Source: Gammaproteobacteria bacterium (GTDB taxonomy: Bacteria > Pseudomonadota > Gammaproteobacteria > Pseudomonadales > Azotimanducaceae). From it: a stretch of 64,000 nt of DNA. The DNA lies in assembly GCA_009846005.1 (NCBI GenBank), contig VXYL01000057.1, positions 1 to 64,000 on the forward strand, read 5' to 3'. Below the pieces are notes generated by a model. It saw nothing but the letters and a program-made list of their open reading frames with translations. It had not been told where the DNA came from and searched no databases. The translations under genes and the position numbers were made by a program. Below are positions 14,559 to 22,495 of the stretch, piece by piece. Numbering within the stretch: position 1 is the first letter of the stretch; the number at the start of each line of letters is the position of its first letter.

Positions 14559-14587
14559 AGTGTGCCTATGGCAGCGGTTGGTGTCAA
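14559..14587 (-). promoter_or_regulatory. predicted sigma-70 promoter for tyrU-glyT-thrT-tuf
   Basis: On the minus strand a perfect -35 TTGACA (14587-14582) is followed after 17 bases by CACACT (14564-14559) and a GC-rich discriminator. The expected start near 14551 lies about 20 bases before tRNA-Tyr. The -10 is weak (3 of 6), which is common at stringently controlled tRNA promoters. Confidence 0.5.
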
Positions 14588-14716
14588 CGCCGATTTGCAG
14601 CCTGTCGGCCAATTCGGACGGCCTCCCAACCGGCATCGGCGTATCCGACATCGGTGTGGTTGTGCGATGTCGCCAAGCGCTGTAAGAAGACCGTGTCAAG
14701 CCAACGGTCCCGATAC

Positions 14717-15919
14717 ATGGTTCTGGCCATCGACGAGCGATTGCGGCAGGTGTTCGGCGCACAGGTACGCTGCGATGGTCCACTGGCGGCCAGCGGCGCC
14801 GGGTTGCGCGTTAGCGGGATCGACCTCGGCACACCGTTGCGACCCGATGAGGTAGGCGCGCTGCTCGATGCGCTTGCCCAGTACCGCATCGTGACCCTCA
14901 CCGGGCAGCAACTGGATTCGTTCTCGGTCGCGCATTTCGAGCGATTCGCCAATCACTGGGGCGCGCCGCTGCCGCATCCGAGCAACTTCAAGCGTGGTTC
15001 CCTCGAGCGCTTCATGGACAACCCCGAACTCCTGCTGCCCGAAGAGCGACCTTCCGCCCAGGTGAACGCCGCCTTTCCCGGCGAACTGCACTGCCTGCCT
15101 GGCGCCGATTCGCCCGCCGTGCTCGTCGTTGCCAATATGCACAAGCTCAGCGACGAGGAACGCGAAACGGGACCGACGCTGACCCGGGGCACGACGTGGC
15201 ACACCGACATCGAACATCACCCGATCCCTCTCCACGTGTCCATGTTCCTCGTCCACAAGGTGCCGGTGACCCGCGATGCACCCGGGAACACCTGGGTCCG
15301 CGACCCCGAATCGGACAACGCGTCGAACGCCCCCTACTTCGAAAACGCAGACCCCGATTTGATGCGTCTACGTAGGGCGCTGCCAAGGAACGGCGAAACG
15401 TCGTTCGCCGATACCGCAGCCGCCTACGCCGCGCTACCACAAGCCGAGCGCGCGCGCCTCTCCCGCATCCAGGTGCGCAGGCATTCCTATGCCAGAAAAC
15501 AAACTGTCCCCGTGCCCTTGGTCCGAGCCAATCCGCGCTCGGGCATCAAGTCGCTGCATAGCCCGCTCTGGTGCCCGCGGCCGCCACGTCAAGTCCCCGT
15601 CGAGGTCGTTGGCATGTCCGGGGCGGCATCGCGGGCTTTCCTCGACGACATCGAAGCCCATGTACTGCAGCCCGAGTTCCGCTACGACCATGCCCATGCC
15701 CCCGGCGACGTGACGATCTGGGACCTGTTCATGACCATCCACGTCGCGCCGCCGATCAAGGAGAACATCCAGTCGATCGACGACGCCCGCCTGTTGTACC
15801 GCATCAGCTGCAAGGGTGAACCGGCGTTGAAGCTGCCGAGGTGCGACTCCCCCGCGTGGATCGAGAAACACATCTTCATGGGCTACACGACGCCTCGGGA
15901 GGCCATCGAGGCGTGCTGA
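14717..15919 (+). CDS. TauD/TfdA-like Fe(II)/2-oxoglutarate dioxygenase
   Basis: Predicted cytosolic non-haem iron oxygenase of 400 residues; the substrate is unknown. The family signature is the iron-binding HxD in TTWHTDIEHH, with a distal His in the motif VTIWDLFMTIHVAPP and the 2-oxoglutarate arginine expected in RLLYRIS. The N-terminal part has the usual VTLTGQQLDSFSVAHFERFANHWG stretch in two halves around residue 60-75. I chose the ATG at 14717; earlier in-frame codons would run through the tRNA-Tyr promoter region and add sequence without family character. It is transcribed against its tRNA neighbours and separates thrU from tyrU. Confidence 0.8.
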   Translation: MVLAIDERLRQVFGAQVRCDGPLAASGAGLRVSGIDLGTPLRPDEVGALLDALAQYRIVTLTGQQLDSFSVAHFERFANHWGAPLPHPSNFKRGSLERFMDNPELLLPEERPSAQVNAAFPGELHCLPGADSPAVLVVANMHKLSDEERETGPTLTRGTTWHTDIEHHPIPLHVSMFLVHKVPVTRDAPGNTWVRDPESDNASNAPYFENADPDLMRLRRALPRNGETSFADTAAAYAALPQAERARLSRIQVRRHSYARKQTVPVPLVRANPRSGIKSLHSPLWCPRPPRQVPVEVVGMSGAASRAFLDDIEAHVLQPEFRYDHAHAPGDVTIWDLFMTIHVAPPIKENIQSIDDARLLYRISCKGEPALKLPRCDSPAWIEKHIFMGYTTPREAIEAC

Positions 15920-16044
15920 GGGGCCATTGCCCGAGATTTCGAACGCTGTTGGTGCTGTTGGAACCCTACAAGGCGGCTTGCCTGGAAGAAGCGACCACGA
16001 AGACGGGCCACTACCGCGGGGGCCGATGGTGCAGAGGCAAACGG

Positions 16045-16413
16045 CTAGCTCCCACCCGGTCCCGCGGCGAGTTGTTCGAAGAACTCAACCTTGTGGCCGA
16101 CCGGATCGAACAGGATGGCATTGCGGTGACCATAGGCCTCATCGGTGGGGCCTCGCCAGAACGTGACGCCTTGACGAACAAGGCGGCTATGGGTCTCGTC
16201 GACACTCGCCACCTCGAATAGGAGATCAACACGGCCGGGTTCCGCCACCGGGGATCCGCTCTCCAGGCAAAGCCGGCAGTCGCCTGCACCACGAAGAACC
16301 GCAATCTGTCCTGCCGTCTCTTGCTCGACCGTCAAACCGACGGTGTTCACGTACCAATCGCGGACGCGAGCGATGTCCCCCACCTGCAAGGTCACGTACG
16401 CCAAGATGGCCAT
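16045..16413 (-). CDS. VOC (glyoxalase/bleomycin-resistance fold) protein
   Basis: A 122-residue single-domain vicinal-oxygen-chelate protein. It opens with the family pattern AYVTLQVGDIARVRDWYVNT and ends with DPVGHKVEFFEQ, where the Glu is the usual metal ligand. A specific reaction cannot be assigned. The ATG at 16413 has GGAG about eight bases upstream and fits the family start; longer versions run into tRNA-Thr. It lies 64 bp downstream of tRNA-Thr(TGT) in the same direction and could be read from that promoter. Confidence 0.8.
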   Translation of the reverse strand: MAILAYVTLQVGDIARVRDWYVNTVGLTVEQETAGQIAVLRGAGDCRLCLESGSPVAEPGRVDLLFEVASVDETHSRLVRQGVTFWRGPTDEAYGHRNAILFDPVGHKVEFFEQLAAGPGGS

Positions 16414-16477
16414 GCGCTCCGTTCCCGTGTTCCCTCGACACGGACGATATTCGTCCACGTCCGGTAAGCCCCGTTGC

Positions 16478-16553
16478 TGGTGCCGCCACGAGGAATCGAA
16501 CCCCGGACCTTCTCATTACAAGTGAGCTGCTCTGCCGGCTGAGCTATGGCGGC
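16478..16553 (-). tRNA. thrU: tRNA-Thr(TGT)
   Basis: A 76-nt cloverleaf with acceptor GCCGCCA/TGGCGGC, anticodon loop CTTGTAA (TGT), T-arm GGTTCGATTCC and encoded ACCA. The top pair of the anticodon stem is a G-A mismatch. In E. coli this gene directly precedes tyrU; here it is 1.9 kb away. Confidence 0.95.
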
Positions 16554-16598
16554 TGATCGTTTGGGTCGGTGAGGTTCACGACCGTTCCAACCGGCGCG

Positions 16599-16627
16599 AT
16601 GGTAGGGAAAGGGCACCTTGGCGGCAA
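16599..16627 (-). promoter_or_regulatory. predicted promoter of tRNA-Thr(TGT)
   Basis: Minus-strand TTGCCG (16627-16622), 17-base spacer, TACCAT (16604-16599), then a GC-rich discriminator. Each box matches four of six consensus bases. The expected start lies about 40 bases upstream of the tRNA. Confidence 0.45.
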
Positions 16628-16635
16628 CCGATCCG

Positions 16636-17430
16636 TCACCCCGCGTCATCGCTCGGACAGGGCTCGTGGTCGAGGCCGTCGAGGGCGTCGGAAGGCACCT
16701 GTCGAGCGCGCAGGTAGTGACGTTCGCGCACCAAGACGTCGTAGCCTAGTGCGGCGATCCGGTCGCGACGCGCATCGGCGCGGTTGCGGCTGACGTAGAC
16801 ACCGACGGACACGGCATTCTCGTACGGGCCGCTCCAAATGATGGCCGCATCGATCGCTTGCCCGTGCAGTTCCTCCAAAACCAACCGCGCACCGGCCCGT
16901 GATGCGGCCGGTGTTATGTAGACGGGATAGTCGACCTTGGCTTCTTGCAGCGAATCGACATCCGCGCCCGTCGAACCCAGTCGCGTCGCCGCCGCGGCAA
17001 GCGTTTGTTGGCTGCCGAGGGGGCCGAATACGACGCAATCGAGCAAGGTTGTCGGCGTTGGCGGCCCGTTCGCGGACGGTTCAACCGCGATTTCGGGCGC
17101 TGTGGGCGACGGTGGTTGGATCTGCTCGTCTGCAGAAGCGGTCAGTTCAGCGCCTTCGCTCTGCTCGCCCTCGGGCAGGCCATCGGTCGGCGTCTCGAAG
17201 GCCCGCTCGTCGGCCGCGGTGTCCACCCGTTCGACGATGGGCGGCAACGTCTGGGGCTCGAAGTCCACCCGTTCGGCCGGCGACGGCGCCAGGATTCCGC
17301 GCGCGACGAGCTTGTCTCGCAACGGCCACGCGGTCCACACGGCGATGTTGGCAACGACGAGAATGACCAGGACCCACGCCAATAGCGAGCGGATCGCCGC
17401 GCCGGTGTTCGCTGCGGCAGCGGATTTCAC
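16636..17430 (-). CDS. membrane-anchored SPOR-domain protein
   Basis: Predicted inner-membrane protein of 264 residues. A single hydrophobic helix lies near residues 14-36 (LLAWVLVILVVANIAVWTAW), followed by a Pro/Glu-rich linker. A C-terminal SPOR-like domain (about 125-250) begins CVVFGPLGSQQTLAAAATRL and ends in the GYDVLVRER strand. SPOR domains bind denuded peptidoglycan at division sites. The GTG at 17430 overlaps the coaX stop as GTGA, so I prefer it to a GTG/ATG further upstream inside coaX. The coaX-SPOR-tRNA order resembles the Pseudomonas birA-coaX region. Confidence 0.7.
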   Translation of the reverse strand: MKSAAAANTGAAIRSLLAWVLVILVVANIAVWTAWPLRDKLVARGILAPSPAERVDFEPQTLPPIVERVDTAADERAFETPTDGLPEGEQSEGAELTASADEQIQPPSPTAPEIAVEPSANGPPTPTTLLDCVVFGPLGSQQTLAAAATRLGSTGADVDSLQEAKVDYPVYITPAASRAGARLVLEELHGQAIDAAIIWSGPYENAVSVGVYVSRNRADARRDRIAALGYDVLVRERHYLRARQVPSDALDGLDHEPCPSDDAG

Positions 17431-18119
17431 GGCAATGCGATCTCCAAGCCGTCGAGCACCAGGTGCGGTTCGCATCGGACGGGCACCGACAGGCGCTCCG
17501 CGAGCAAATCCGCGTCACCGCCGGTGAGGAACACCTCGGCACCGTAGCCGTGCCGAGCCGCAAAGCCCTTGACCGCGGCTTCGGCGAACGCCAGCAGCAT
17601 CAGGAACGTCCCCGATGCCACGGCCGCCTCCGTGTCCGTGCCTGGCAAGGTGCACGGTCTGATCCACCCCTTGGCGCGAACGTCCGCGGTCTCGCGGTCG
17701 AGGGCAACCCGCAACAACCGCAACCCCGGTGCGATATGGCCGCCCTCGTGGCGTCCGTTGGCATCGACGAAATCCGCCGTCGCCGCCGTGCCCACGCTGA
17801 TGACGATGGCCGGACCGGCGCAACAACGCCACGCCGCAACCACGGCCAGCCATCGATCCACGCCGAGCCGGTCCGGGTTCGCGTAGCCGCATTGCACCCC
17901 GGCAAGCTCGTGCGCCGTCGTCGCGAACTCCGGCCGGACGCCGTAGCGGTCCGCAATCGTGCGCGCCAGCACGTCTCGGTTGCGGAGAACCGTGGCTACG
18001 CGAACGCGGCTCGGTGCGACGTTCAGGTCCGGCAACTGCGGGGATGGCAAGGCACCCACCGACCGGTCCAGACGCCACTTGGTGCGCGTATTGCCCATGT
18101 CGATGTCGAGCGACGTCAT
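17427..18119 (-). CDS. coaX: type III pantothenate kinase
   Basis: Catalyses the first step of coenzyme A synthesis, phosphorylation of pantothenate. The 230-residue protein has the ASKHA fold signatures: DIDMGNTRTKWRL near the N terminus (phosphate 1), LGVDRWLAVVAAW, VISVGTAATADFVD (phosphate 2) and a GGHIAPGLRL motif. The ATG at 18119 gives the normal family start; further upstream in-frame ATGs exist but lie outside the fold. It follows birA by 64 bp. Confidence 0.92.
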   Translation of the reverse strand: MTSLDIDMGNTRTKWRLDRSVGALPSPQLPDLNVAPSRVRVATVLRNRDVLARTIADRYGVRPEFATTAHELAGVQCGYANPDRLGVDRWLAVVAAWRCCAGPAIVISVGTAATADFVDANGRHEGGHIAPGLRLLRVALDRETADVRAKGWIRPCTLPGTDTEAAVASGTFLMLLAFAEAAVKGFAARHGYGAEVFLTGGDADLLAERLSVPVRCEPHLVLDGLEIALP

Positions 18120-18183
18120 GTTCCGGCGTTTCCCATCCGTACGCATCGTCGCCACCAGGCGAGTCTGCCGCCGTCCGCGGGTC

Positions 18184-19191
18184 TCATGTTGCGGCCGCAT
18201 CCCGCATTGTGACTTCGCCACCGGTGAACGAGCGGACCCCGTATGCAGTCTCGATCCGCAGTGCGCCGTCGGGGCCGACATCGAGGACCTTTCCCGTGAA
18301 GGATGCCGCTGGCTTCTTGCCGGTATCGGGACCGCCTCCATCGGTCGGTGTCACCACGACCCGGGCGCCCCGGTAGTAGTGGACCGCGTTCCATTCGTCG
18401 CGGAACGGATCAAAGCCCGCGTCGTCGAATTCCCGGCACGCGGCGACGACGTGGTCGAGGATCCGCGTCAGCAGCGCGTTGCGGGTCGGGCCGTCGATCT
18501 GTTCCGCGACATCGGCGATCGACTGATCGATGCGCTCGGCCACCCGCGCCGCGCAGCCCACGTTGACCCCGATGCCGATGACGACTTCGACCGGCGCCAC
18601 GGACCGTACCAATTCGATCAGGATTCCGGCCAGCTTGCGCCCGTCGAGCAGGATGTCGTTCGGCCATTTGAGCGCCACACCCGCCACACCGTGTTGCACC
18701 AAGGCACGGCGCACCGCGATCCCGACCACAAGACTTAGTGCGCCGATCTCCGGCACCGGTCGTTCGACGGCAACGCCGATGGAGACGGCCAGGTTGCGTG
18801 CAAACGGGCTCAACCAGTTTCGCCCTCGGCGCCCGCGCCCGGCGGTCTGAACCTCCGCGGCGAGAACCCGTCCGTTGATGCGGCGCCCGGTCGCCTCGGT
18901 CAGAAGCGACGTGTTCGTGCTACCGATATAGGCACGCACGTCGAGGTCGCGTAGCCAGGACGCGGTTGCCGGGGCAAGTCCGTCACGGATCGCCCGCACC
19001 GACAGCAATTCGATGTCTGGCTCGAGCAAGGCGCGATTGTCTTTGACTTGCACACCCAGCGCCGCCAGGGCCGCCATGCCGGGGACGGGAACGCCGGTTA
19101 GGTCGGACGAACGCCGCAAAACCAGGTCGTCGAACACGCGGTCGAGCCCGCCGTCGCCACTTGTCCCCGTCGGCAACTCGCTACGGCACAC
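18184..19191 (-). CDS. birA: biotin--[acetyl-CoA-carboxylase] ligase BirA
   Basis: Attaches biotin to the carboxyl carrier protein; in E. coli it also represses the bio operon. The catalytic domain is clear: GRGRRGRNWLSPF (biotinyl-AMP loop), KWPNDILLDGRKLAGI and a C-terminal SH3-like domain. The N-terminal region matches the position of the E. coli winged helix, but only the DLTGVPVPGMAALAALGVQV part resembles it, so DNA binding may be weak or lost. The start is uncertain: no ATG fits. GTG 19191 (335 residues) gives a length near E. coli BirA (321); other GTG/TTG codons are possible. Confidence 0.88.
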   Translation of the reverse strand: MCRSELPTGTSGDGGLDRVFDDLVLRRSSDLTGVPVPGMAALAALGVQVKDNRALLEPDIELLSVRAIRDGLAPATASWLRDLDVRAYIGSTNTSLLTEATGRRINGRVLAAEVQTAGRGRRGRNWLSPFARNLAVSIGVAVERPVPEIGALSLVVGIAVRRALVQHGVAGVALKWPNDILLDGRKLAGILIELVRSVAPVEVVIGIGVNVGCAARVAERIDQSIADVAEQIDGPTRNALLTRILDHVVAACREFDDAGFDPFRDEWNAVHYYRGARVVVTPTDGGGPDTGKKPAASFTGKVLDVGPDGALRIETAYGVRSFTGGEVTMRDAAAT

Positions 19192-19251
19192 GTCCAGGGA
19201 GTCGCCTGCCCGATCCACTCGGTTTCTATCGTCGTTGGGGCGCAAAGTTCG

Positions 19252-19280
19252 TTGACGTGCCGAAGGCTGACCGCTAGTGT
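19252..19280 (+). promoter_or_regulatory. predicted promoter of fur
   Basis: TTGACG (19252-19257), 17-base spacer, TAGTGT (19275-19280), about 30 bases before the fur GTG. The -10 box matches only three of six bases. No clear Fur box is seen here. Confidence 0.4.
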
Positions 19281-19310
19281 CAGTATCACACACGCCAAGC
19301 CCCCACAACC

Positions 19311-19727
19311 GTGGCACACGCCCCACAGCAGACAGAACTGAAGCGTGCCGGACTAAAGGTCACGATGCCGCGCCTGAAGGTTCTCGAGGTGCTCGAACGC
19401 GCCGAGCCGCACCACCTGTCGGCGGAAGACGTCTACAAGCAGCTTCTGCGGGTCGACGAATCGATCAGCATCACGACGATCTACCGCGTGCTCACCCAGT
19501 TCGAGCAGTCGGGCATCGTCGAGCGGCACAACTTCGATGACGGGCATGCCGTCTACGAGTTGGCGAGCGAAACGCACCACGACCACATGGTGGACGTGGA
19601 CTCGGGTTCCGTGACCGAGTTCGTCAACGAACGCATAGAGGACCTGCAACACGAAATCGCCGCCGAACACGGCTACGAGCTAGTTCACCACGAAATGGTG
19701 CTGTACGTCCGCAAGCTCAAGAACTAA
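19311..19727 (+). CDS. fur: ferric uptake regulator Fur
   Basis: Iron-responsive repressor, a 138-residue dimeric DNA-binding protein. The winged helix covers LKVTMPRLKVLEVLE to ITTIYRVLTQFEQSGIVERH. The metal-binding HHDHM motif is present. The cysteine pair of the E. coli structural zinc site is missing and the protein has no cysteine at all, as in cysteine-poor Pseudomonas-type Fur. It is divergent from birA and starts with GTG. Its likely target bfr lies 200 bp downstream with a Fur box. Confidence 0.93.
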   Translation: MAHAPQQTELKRAGLKVTMPRLKVLEVLERAEPHHLSAEDVYKQLLRVDESISITTIYRVLTQFEQSGIVERHNFDDGHAVYELASETHHDHMVDVDSGSVTEFVNERIEDLQHEIAAEHGYELVHHEMVLYVRKLKN

Positions 19728-19790
19728 CACGAGCACGGACGCTAGCGCGCCAAGTACCCGCGATCCCGACTCCGACGGGCGAGGCATGCC

Positions 19791-19815
19791 GTAGGGGACG
19801 GGCCTGTCCCGTCCC
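19791..19815. repeat. dispersed palindromic repeat (GTAGGGGACGGG family)
   Basis: GTAG followed by the stem GGGACGGG-N5-CCCGTCCC (8 bp, 5-base loop). The same unit occurs at 38814, 50298 and 56140, and inverted at 50244. A partial related piece GTCGCCCCTAC lies at 19860. It fills the fur-bfr spacer with no gene. Confidence 0.8.
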
Positions 19816-19932
19816 GTTCCACCTTTTGCTGCGACGGCGCGTCTTAGTGGTGCGGTAGTGTCGCCCCTACGCCCTTTGCCCAACCATGCTCAACCGTAGA
19901 GTCGGGAACCACTCAAGGAAGCTTGACCGTCA

Positions 19933-20403
19933 TCAGCCCATCTGCGACTGCACGTAGTTCTGTAGCCCGGTCTTGTCGATCAGTTCGAGCTGAGTCTCCA
20001 GCCAGTCCACGTGCTCCTCTTCGGAGGTCAGGATGTCTTCGAACAACTCACGGCTGACGTAGTCGGCCACGGACTCGGCGTAGGCGACGCACTCCCGCAA
20101 CAGCGGCATGGCGTCGTTCTCCAACTTGAGATCGCAGCGCAGCATATCGGGGATGTCTTCGCCGATCATCAACTTGCCGAGGTCCTGCAGATTGGGCAGG
20201 CCGTCCAGGAACAGGATGCGCTCGATCAGCGCATCGGCGTGCTTCATCTCGTCGAGGGACTCGTTGTGCTCGTGTTCGCCGAGTTCCTTTAGGCCCCAGT
20301 CCTTGAACATCCGCGAGTGCAGGAAGTACTGGTTGATCGCTGTGAGTTCGTTCTTGAGCACGCGGTTCAGGTATTCGATGATTTTCGGGTCTTGCGGCTT
20401 CAT
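19933..20403 (-). CDS. bfr: bacterioferritin
   Basis: Haem-containing iron storage protein that forms a 24-mer shell. The 156-residue protein matches E. coli Bfr closely. Diiron ligands are E19, E52, H55, an E in the [11 protein letters not shown] region, and E-x-x-H in SEEEHVDW; the haem ligand Met (M53 in DEMKHAD) is present. The ATG at 20403 gives the standard [13 protein letters not shown] start. Upstream lies a near-perfect Fur box, so control by the neighbouring fur gene is likely. Confidence 0.95.
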   Translation of the reverse strand: MKPQDPKIIEYLNRVLKNELTAINQYFLHSRMFKDWGLKELGEHEHNESLDEMKHADALIERILFLDGLPNLQDLGKLMIGEDIPDMLRCDLKLENDAMPLLRECVAYAESVADYVSRELFEDILTSEEEHVDWLETQLELIDKTGLQNYVQSQMG

Positions 20404-20484
20404 GGCGTTCTCGCTGGTCCGTCCATGCCCGTGATTGTCCATGCTTCGAACCGCGAACGCAATGTAACTTACTGATATTACGAG

Positions 20485-20499
20485 TGAAAATCATTATCA
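20485..20499 (-). promoter_or_regulatory. Fur box upstream of bfr
   Basis: Minus strand TGATAAT-G-ATTTTCA is a 7-1-7 inverted repeat with one mismatch from the Fur consensus TGATAATnATTATCA. It lies 82 bases before the bfr ATG and overlaps a possible -35 (TTTTCA) with TACATT 18 bases on. Confidence 0.75.
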
Positions 20500-20612
20500 T
20501 CACGCTTCGCGGACGCAGAATTCTCACGCTACGGAAACCGGCGTGAGGGATGCCTTGTGGCGTCTCTTCTGGGCGGGAAGAAAGCTGCGTCTGACTTCAG
20601 TGCGGGCGGCCG

Positions 20613-20631
20613 CGCGTCGCTTCGCGACGCG
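20613..20631 (-). terminator. hairpin between the MerR-TPR gene and bfr
   Basis: An 8-bp perfect stem (CGCGTCGC with GCGACGCG, 3-base loop) lies 18 bases past the stop of the MerR-TPR gene. No T-tract follows, so a terminator function is only a suggestion. Confidence 0.3.
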
Positions 20632-20648
20632 TTGGGGCCGCTTTAGCG

Positions 20649-21515
20649 TTAGTCGGCTTCCACCAGCGACTGGTAGCGGCGCATGTGCCGAAGGTAGCTG
20701 AGTTCGTCGCCCCTGACCTCGAAAATGCGCGCCAGGTTGTAGTGCGCGTCCGGGATCGATGCCGCTTGCTGATAGTAGCCCACGGCCGTATCAAGTTCGT
20801 CGAGTTCGTCGAAGACCGTACCGAGGTTGTAGAGCGCCAGCTGGTGCTCCGGAACACCGTCCAGCGCGAGCCGGTAGTGCCGCTTGGCATGCTTGAGGTC
20901 GCCCCGGACCTGGTACAGGCGTCCGAGGTTGACATGCGCGTCGGCATTGGCGGGGTTTAGGTTAATCGCGCGGGTATATGCCTCCGGAGCCTTCTCGGGC
21001 GCCACCTCTTCCAGGTCGAGGCCGAAGTTGTACCAGTCGTCGCTATCGAGGTCGTCGCTCTCGCGTGCGATGGCGAGATTGCGCGTGGCGATCTTGCGTA
21101 CATCGCCGGCCAGATGCTCAACCTCGAAGGCGAAGTGGCCCTGTCCGGTTTCCACGTCCCAGAGCGCGTCCTGCTCGCGGACCACGACGGTGTTGCCGTC
21201 CGCGAAGATGCGCATCGCGGACAGCGGGCGGTGGGTGCCCTCTTCCCGTAGCCGGTCGCGGAGTTTGAGCAGCGCGGCCAACGTCCGGCGCGACGACACG
21301 TCCGCATCGAGCAATCCCTTCGCGGTTCGCAGGAGAACCATGTCCTCGAAGGAGAAGTGGAATTCGCCCGCCTTGCCCCGGCTCGGTTCGATCAGGCCGT
21401 GCTGAACGAAACGACGGATCAGCGTCGGTTTGAGTCCGGTCAGTTCGGAGACTTCGCGCGTTCGATATCCGCCCGCATCCGTGCCGTCGCGGGACCTCGA
21501 TTGAATCGGCCGCAT
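20649..21515 (-). CDS. MerR-type HTH protein with TPR repeats
   Basis: A 288-residue predicted regulator. Residues about 15-85 form a MerR-like winged helix (YRTREVSELTGLKPTLIRRFVQHGLIEPS in two parts), reading a helix-turn-helix plus wing. The C-terminal half holds TPR-like helices: EAYTRAINLNPANADAHVNLG, then a repeat with HYRLALDGVPEHQLALYNLG. The ATG at 21515 begins 22 bp beyond the ku stop, in the same direction, so the two are probably co-transcribed. The ligand or partner is unknown. Role inferred: regulation or scaffolding linked to the Ku-LigD locus. Confidence 0.75.
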   Translation of the reverse strand: MRPIQSRSRDGTDAGGYRTREVSELTGLKPTLIRRFVQHGLIEPSRGKAGEFHFSFEDMVLLRTAKGLLDADVSSRRTLAALLKLRDRLREEGTHRPLSAMRIFADGNTVVVREQDALWDVETGQGHFAFEVEHLAGDVRKIATRNLAIARESDDLDSDDWYNFGLDLEEVAPEKAPEAYTRAINLNPANADAHVNLGRLYQVRGDLKHAKRHYRLALDGVPEHQLALYNLGTVFDELDELDTAVGYYQQAASIPDAHYNLARIFEVRGDELSYLRHMRRYQSLVEAD

Positions 21516-21537
21516 GGGCGTGGTTCCAACTCGATCG

Positions 21538-22443
21538 TCAGCCCTCGCCGCCCGACGCCGCGGTCTTGTCGTCGCCTGCCGCAGGTGCACCGCCGCTTGG
21601 CTGCTTCTCGGAGGCGCGTTTGCCCGAGGCCCGTTTCGCCGGGCGCCCGCGTTTGGCTTCCTTGTCGGCACCGCCGCGATCCGCAACGGATTGGCGAAGC
21701 GCTTCCATGAGGTCGATGATCTTGGCTTCCGCCTTCTCCTCGGGCGCCACGGCAATGTCCTGGCCATCGATCTTCTGCTGGATCAATTCAAGGACCCGGT
21801 TTTTGACCTCGTCCTGGTAGTTCTCGGGTTCGAACTTGTCGTTGGTGCGCTGGGCGATGATCTGAACGGCGAGGTCGAGTTCCCCATCGTTGACGTCGCA
21901 GACATCAAGGGGCACCTCGTCAACCTTGCGCAGCTCGTCGGCGTGCTTGAGCTGTTCCATGACCAGGGCTTCGCCCATGGGTCGGATGAGGACGAGATAG
22001 CTTTTGCCCCGGGCCGCGTAGCGCGCCAGCGCCGCGCGGCCGGTCTTGCCCAAGGCAGCGCGCAACAGATGGTAGGAGCGGGCGGCGCCCTTGTCCGGGC
22101 CGAGGTAGTACACCCGTTCGATGAAGACCCGTTCGACATCCGCCAACGGAATGAACTCGTCGATGTCGATGGCGTTGGTGGCCACCACGTTGAGGGCTTT
22201 CAACTCGTCGGCGGTGAACGTGACGTACTGGCCCTTGGCGAATTCGTACCCCTGGACGCGGTCCTCGCGTTCAACTATCTCCCCATCGGAGGCGCGGATA
22301 TACTGCTGGCGCAACCGCGAGCCGTCCTTGCTCAGGTAGTTGAAGCGAACGGCGCTGGTATTGTCGACCGTGGGGAACAGCTTGCAGGGAATCGACACCA
22401 AGCCAAACGAGATTGTGGCGGAAGCCATGGGACGGGCGGCCAT
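21538..22443 (-). CDS. ku: non-homologous end-joining protein Ku
   Basis: Binds double-strand DNA ends and recruits LigD. The 301-residue homodimeric bacterial Ku has the core start MASATISFGLVSIPCKLFP and the conserved YYLGPDKGAARSYHLLRAAL region. The C-terminal tail is Lys/Arg/Ala-rich (KRGRPAKRASGKRASEK), the type that contacts DNA and LigD. The ATG at 22443 is preceded by GGGAGGTG, a strong ribosome-binding site. It is divergent from ligD with 52 bp between starts. Confidence 0.95.
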   Translation of the reverse strand: MAARPMASATISFGLVSIPCKLFPTVDNTSAVRFNYLSKDGSRLRQQYIRASDGEIVEREDRVQGYEFAKGQYVTFTADELKALNVVATNAIDIDEFIPLADVERVFIERVYYLGPDKGAARSYHLLRAALGKTGRAALARYAARGKSYLVLIRPMGEALVMEQLKHADELRKVDEVPLDVCDVNDGELDLAVQIIAQRTNDKFEPENYQDEVKNRVLELIQQKIDGQDIAVAPEEKAEAKIIDLMEALRQSVADRGGADKEAKRGRPAKRASGKRASEKQPSGGAPAAGDDKTAASGGEG

Positions 22444-22495
22444 GCGACACCTCCCTTGTATTCGAGGCCGGACGGGAATATAGCCCGTATCGGTT

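Noticed and set aside
14510-14716. N-terminal extension of the dioxygenase gene
   Set aside because: It would overlap tRNA-Tyr and its promoter and lacks family similarity.
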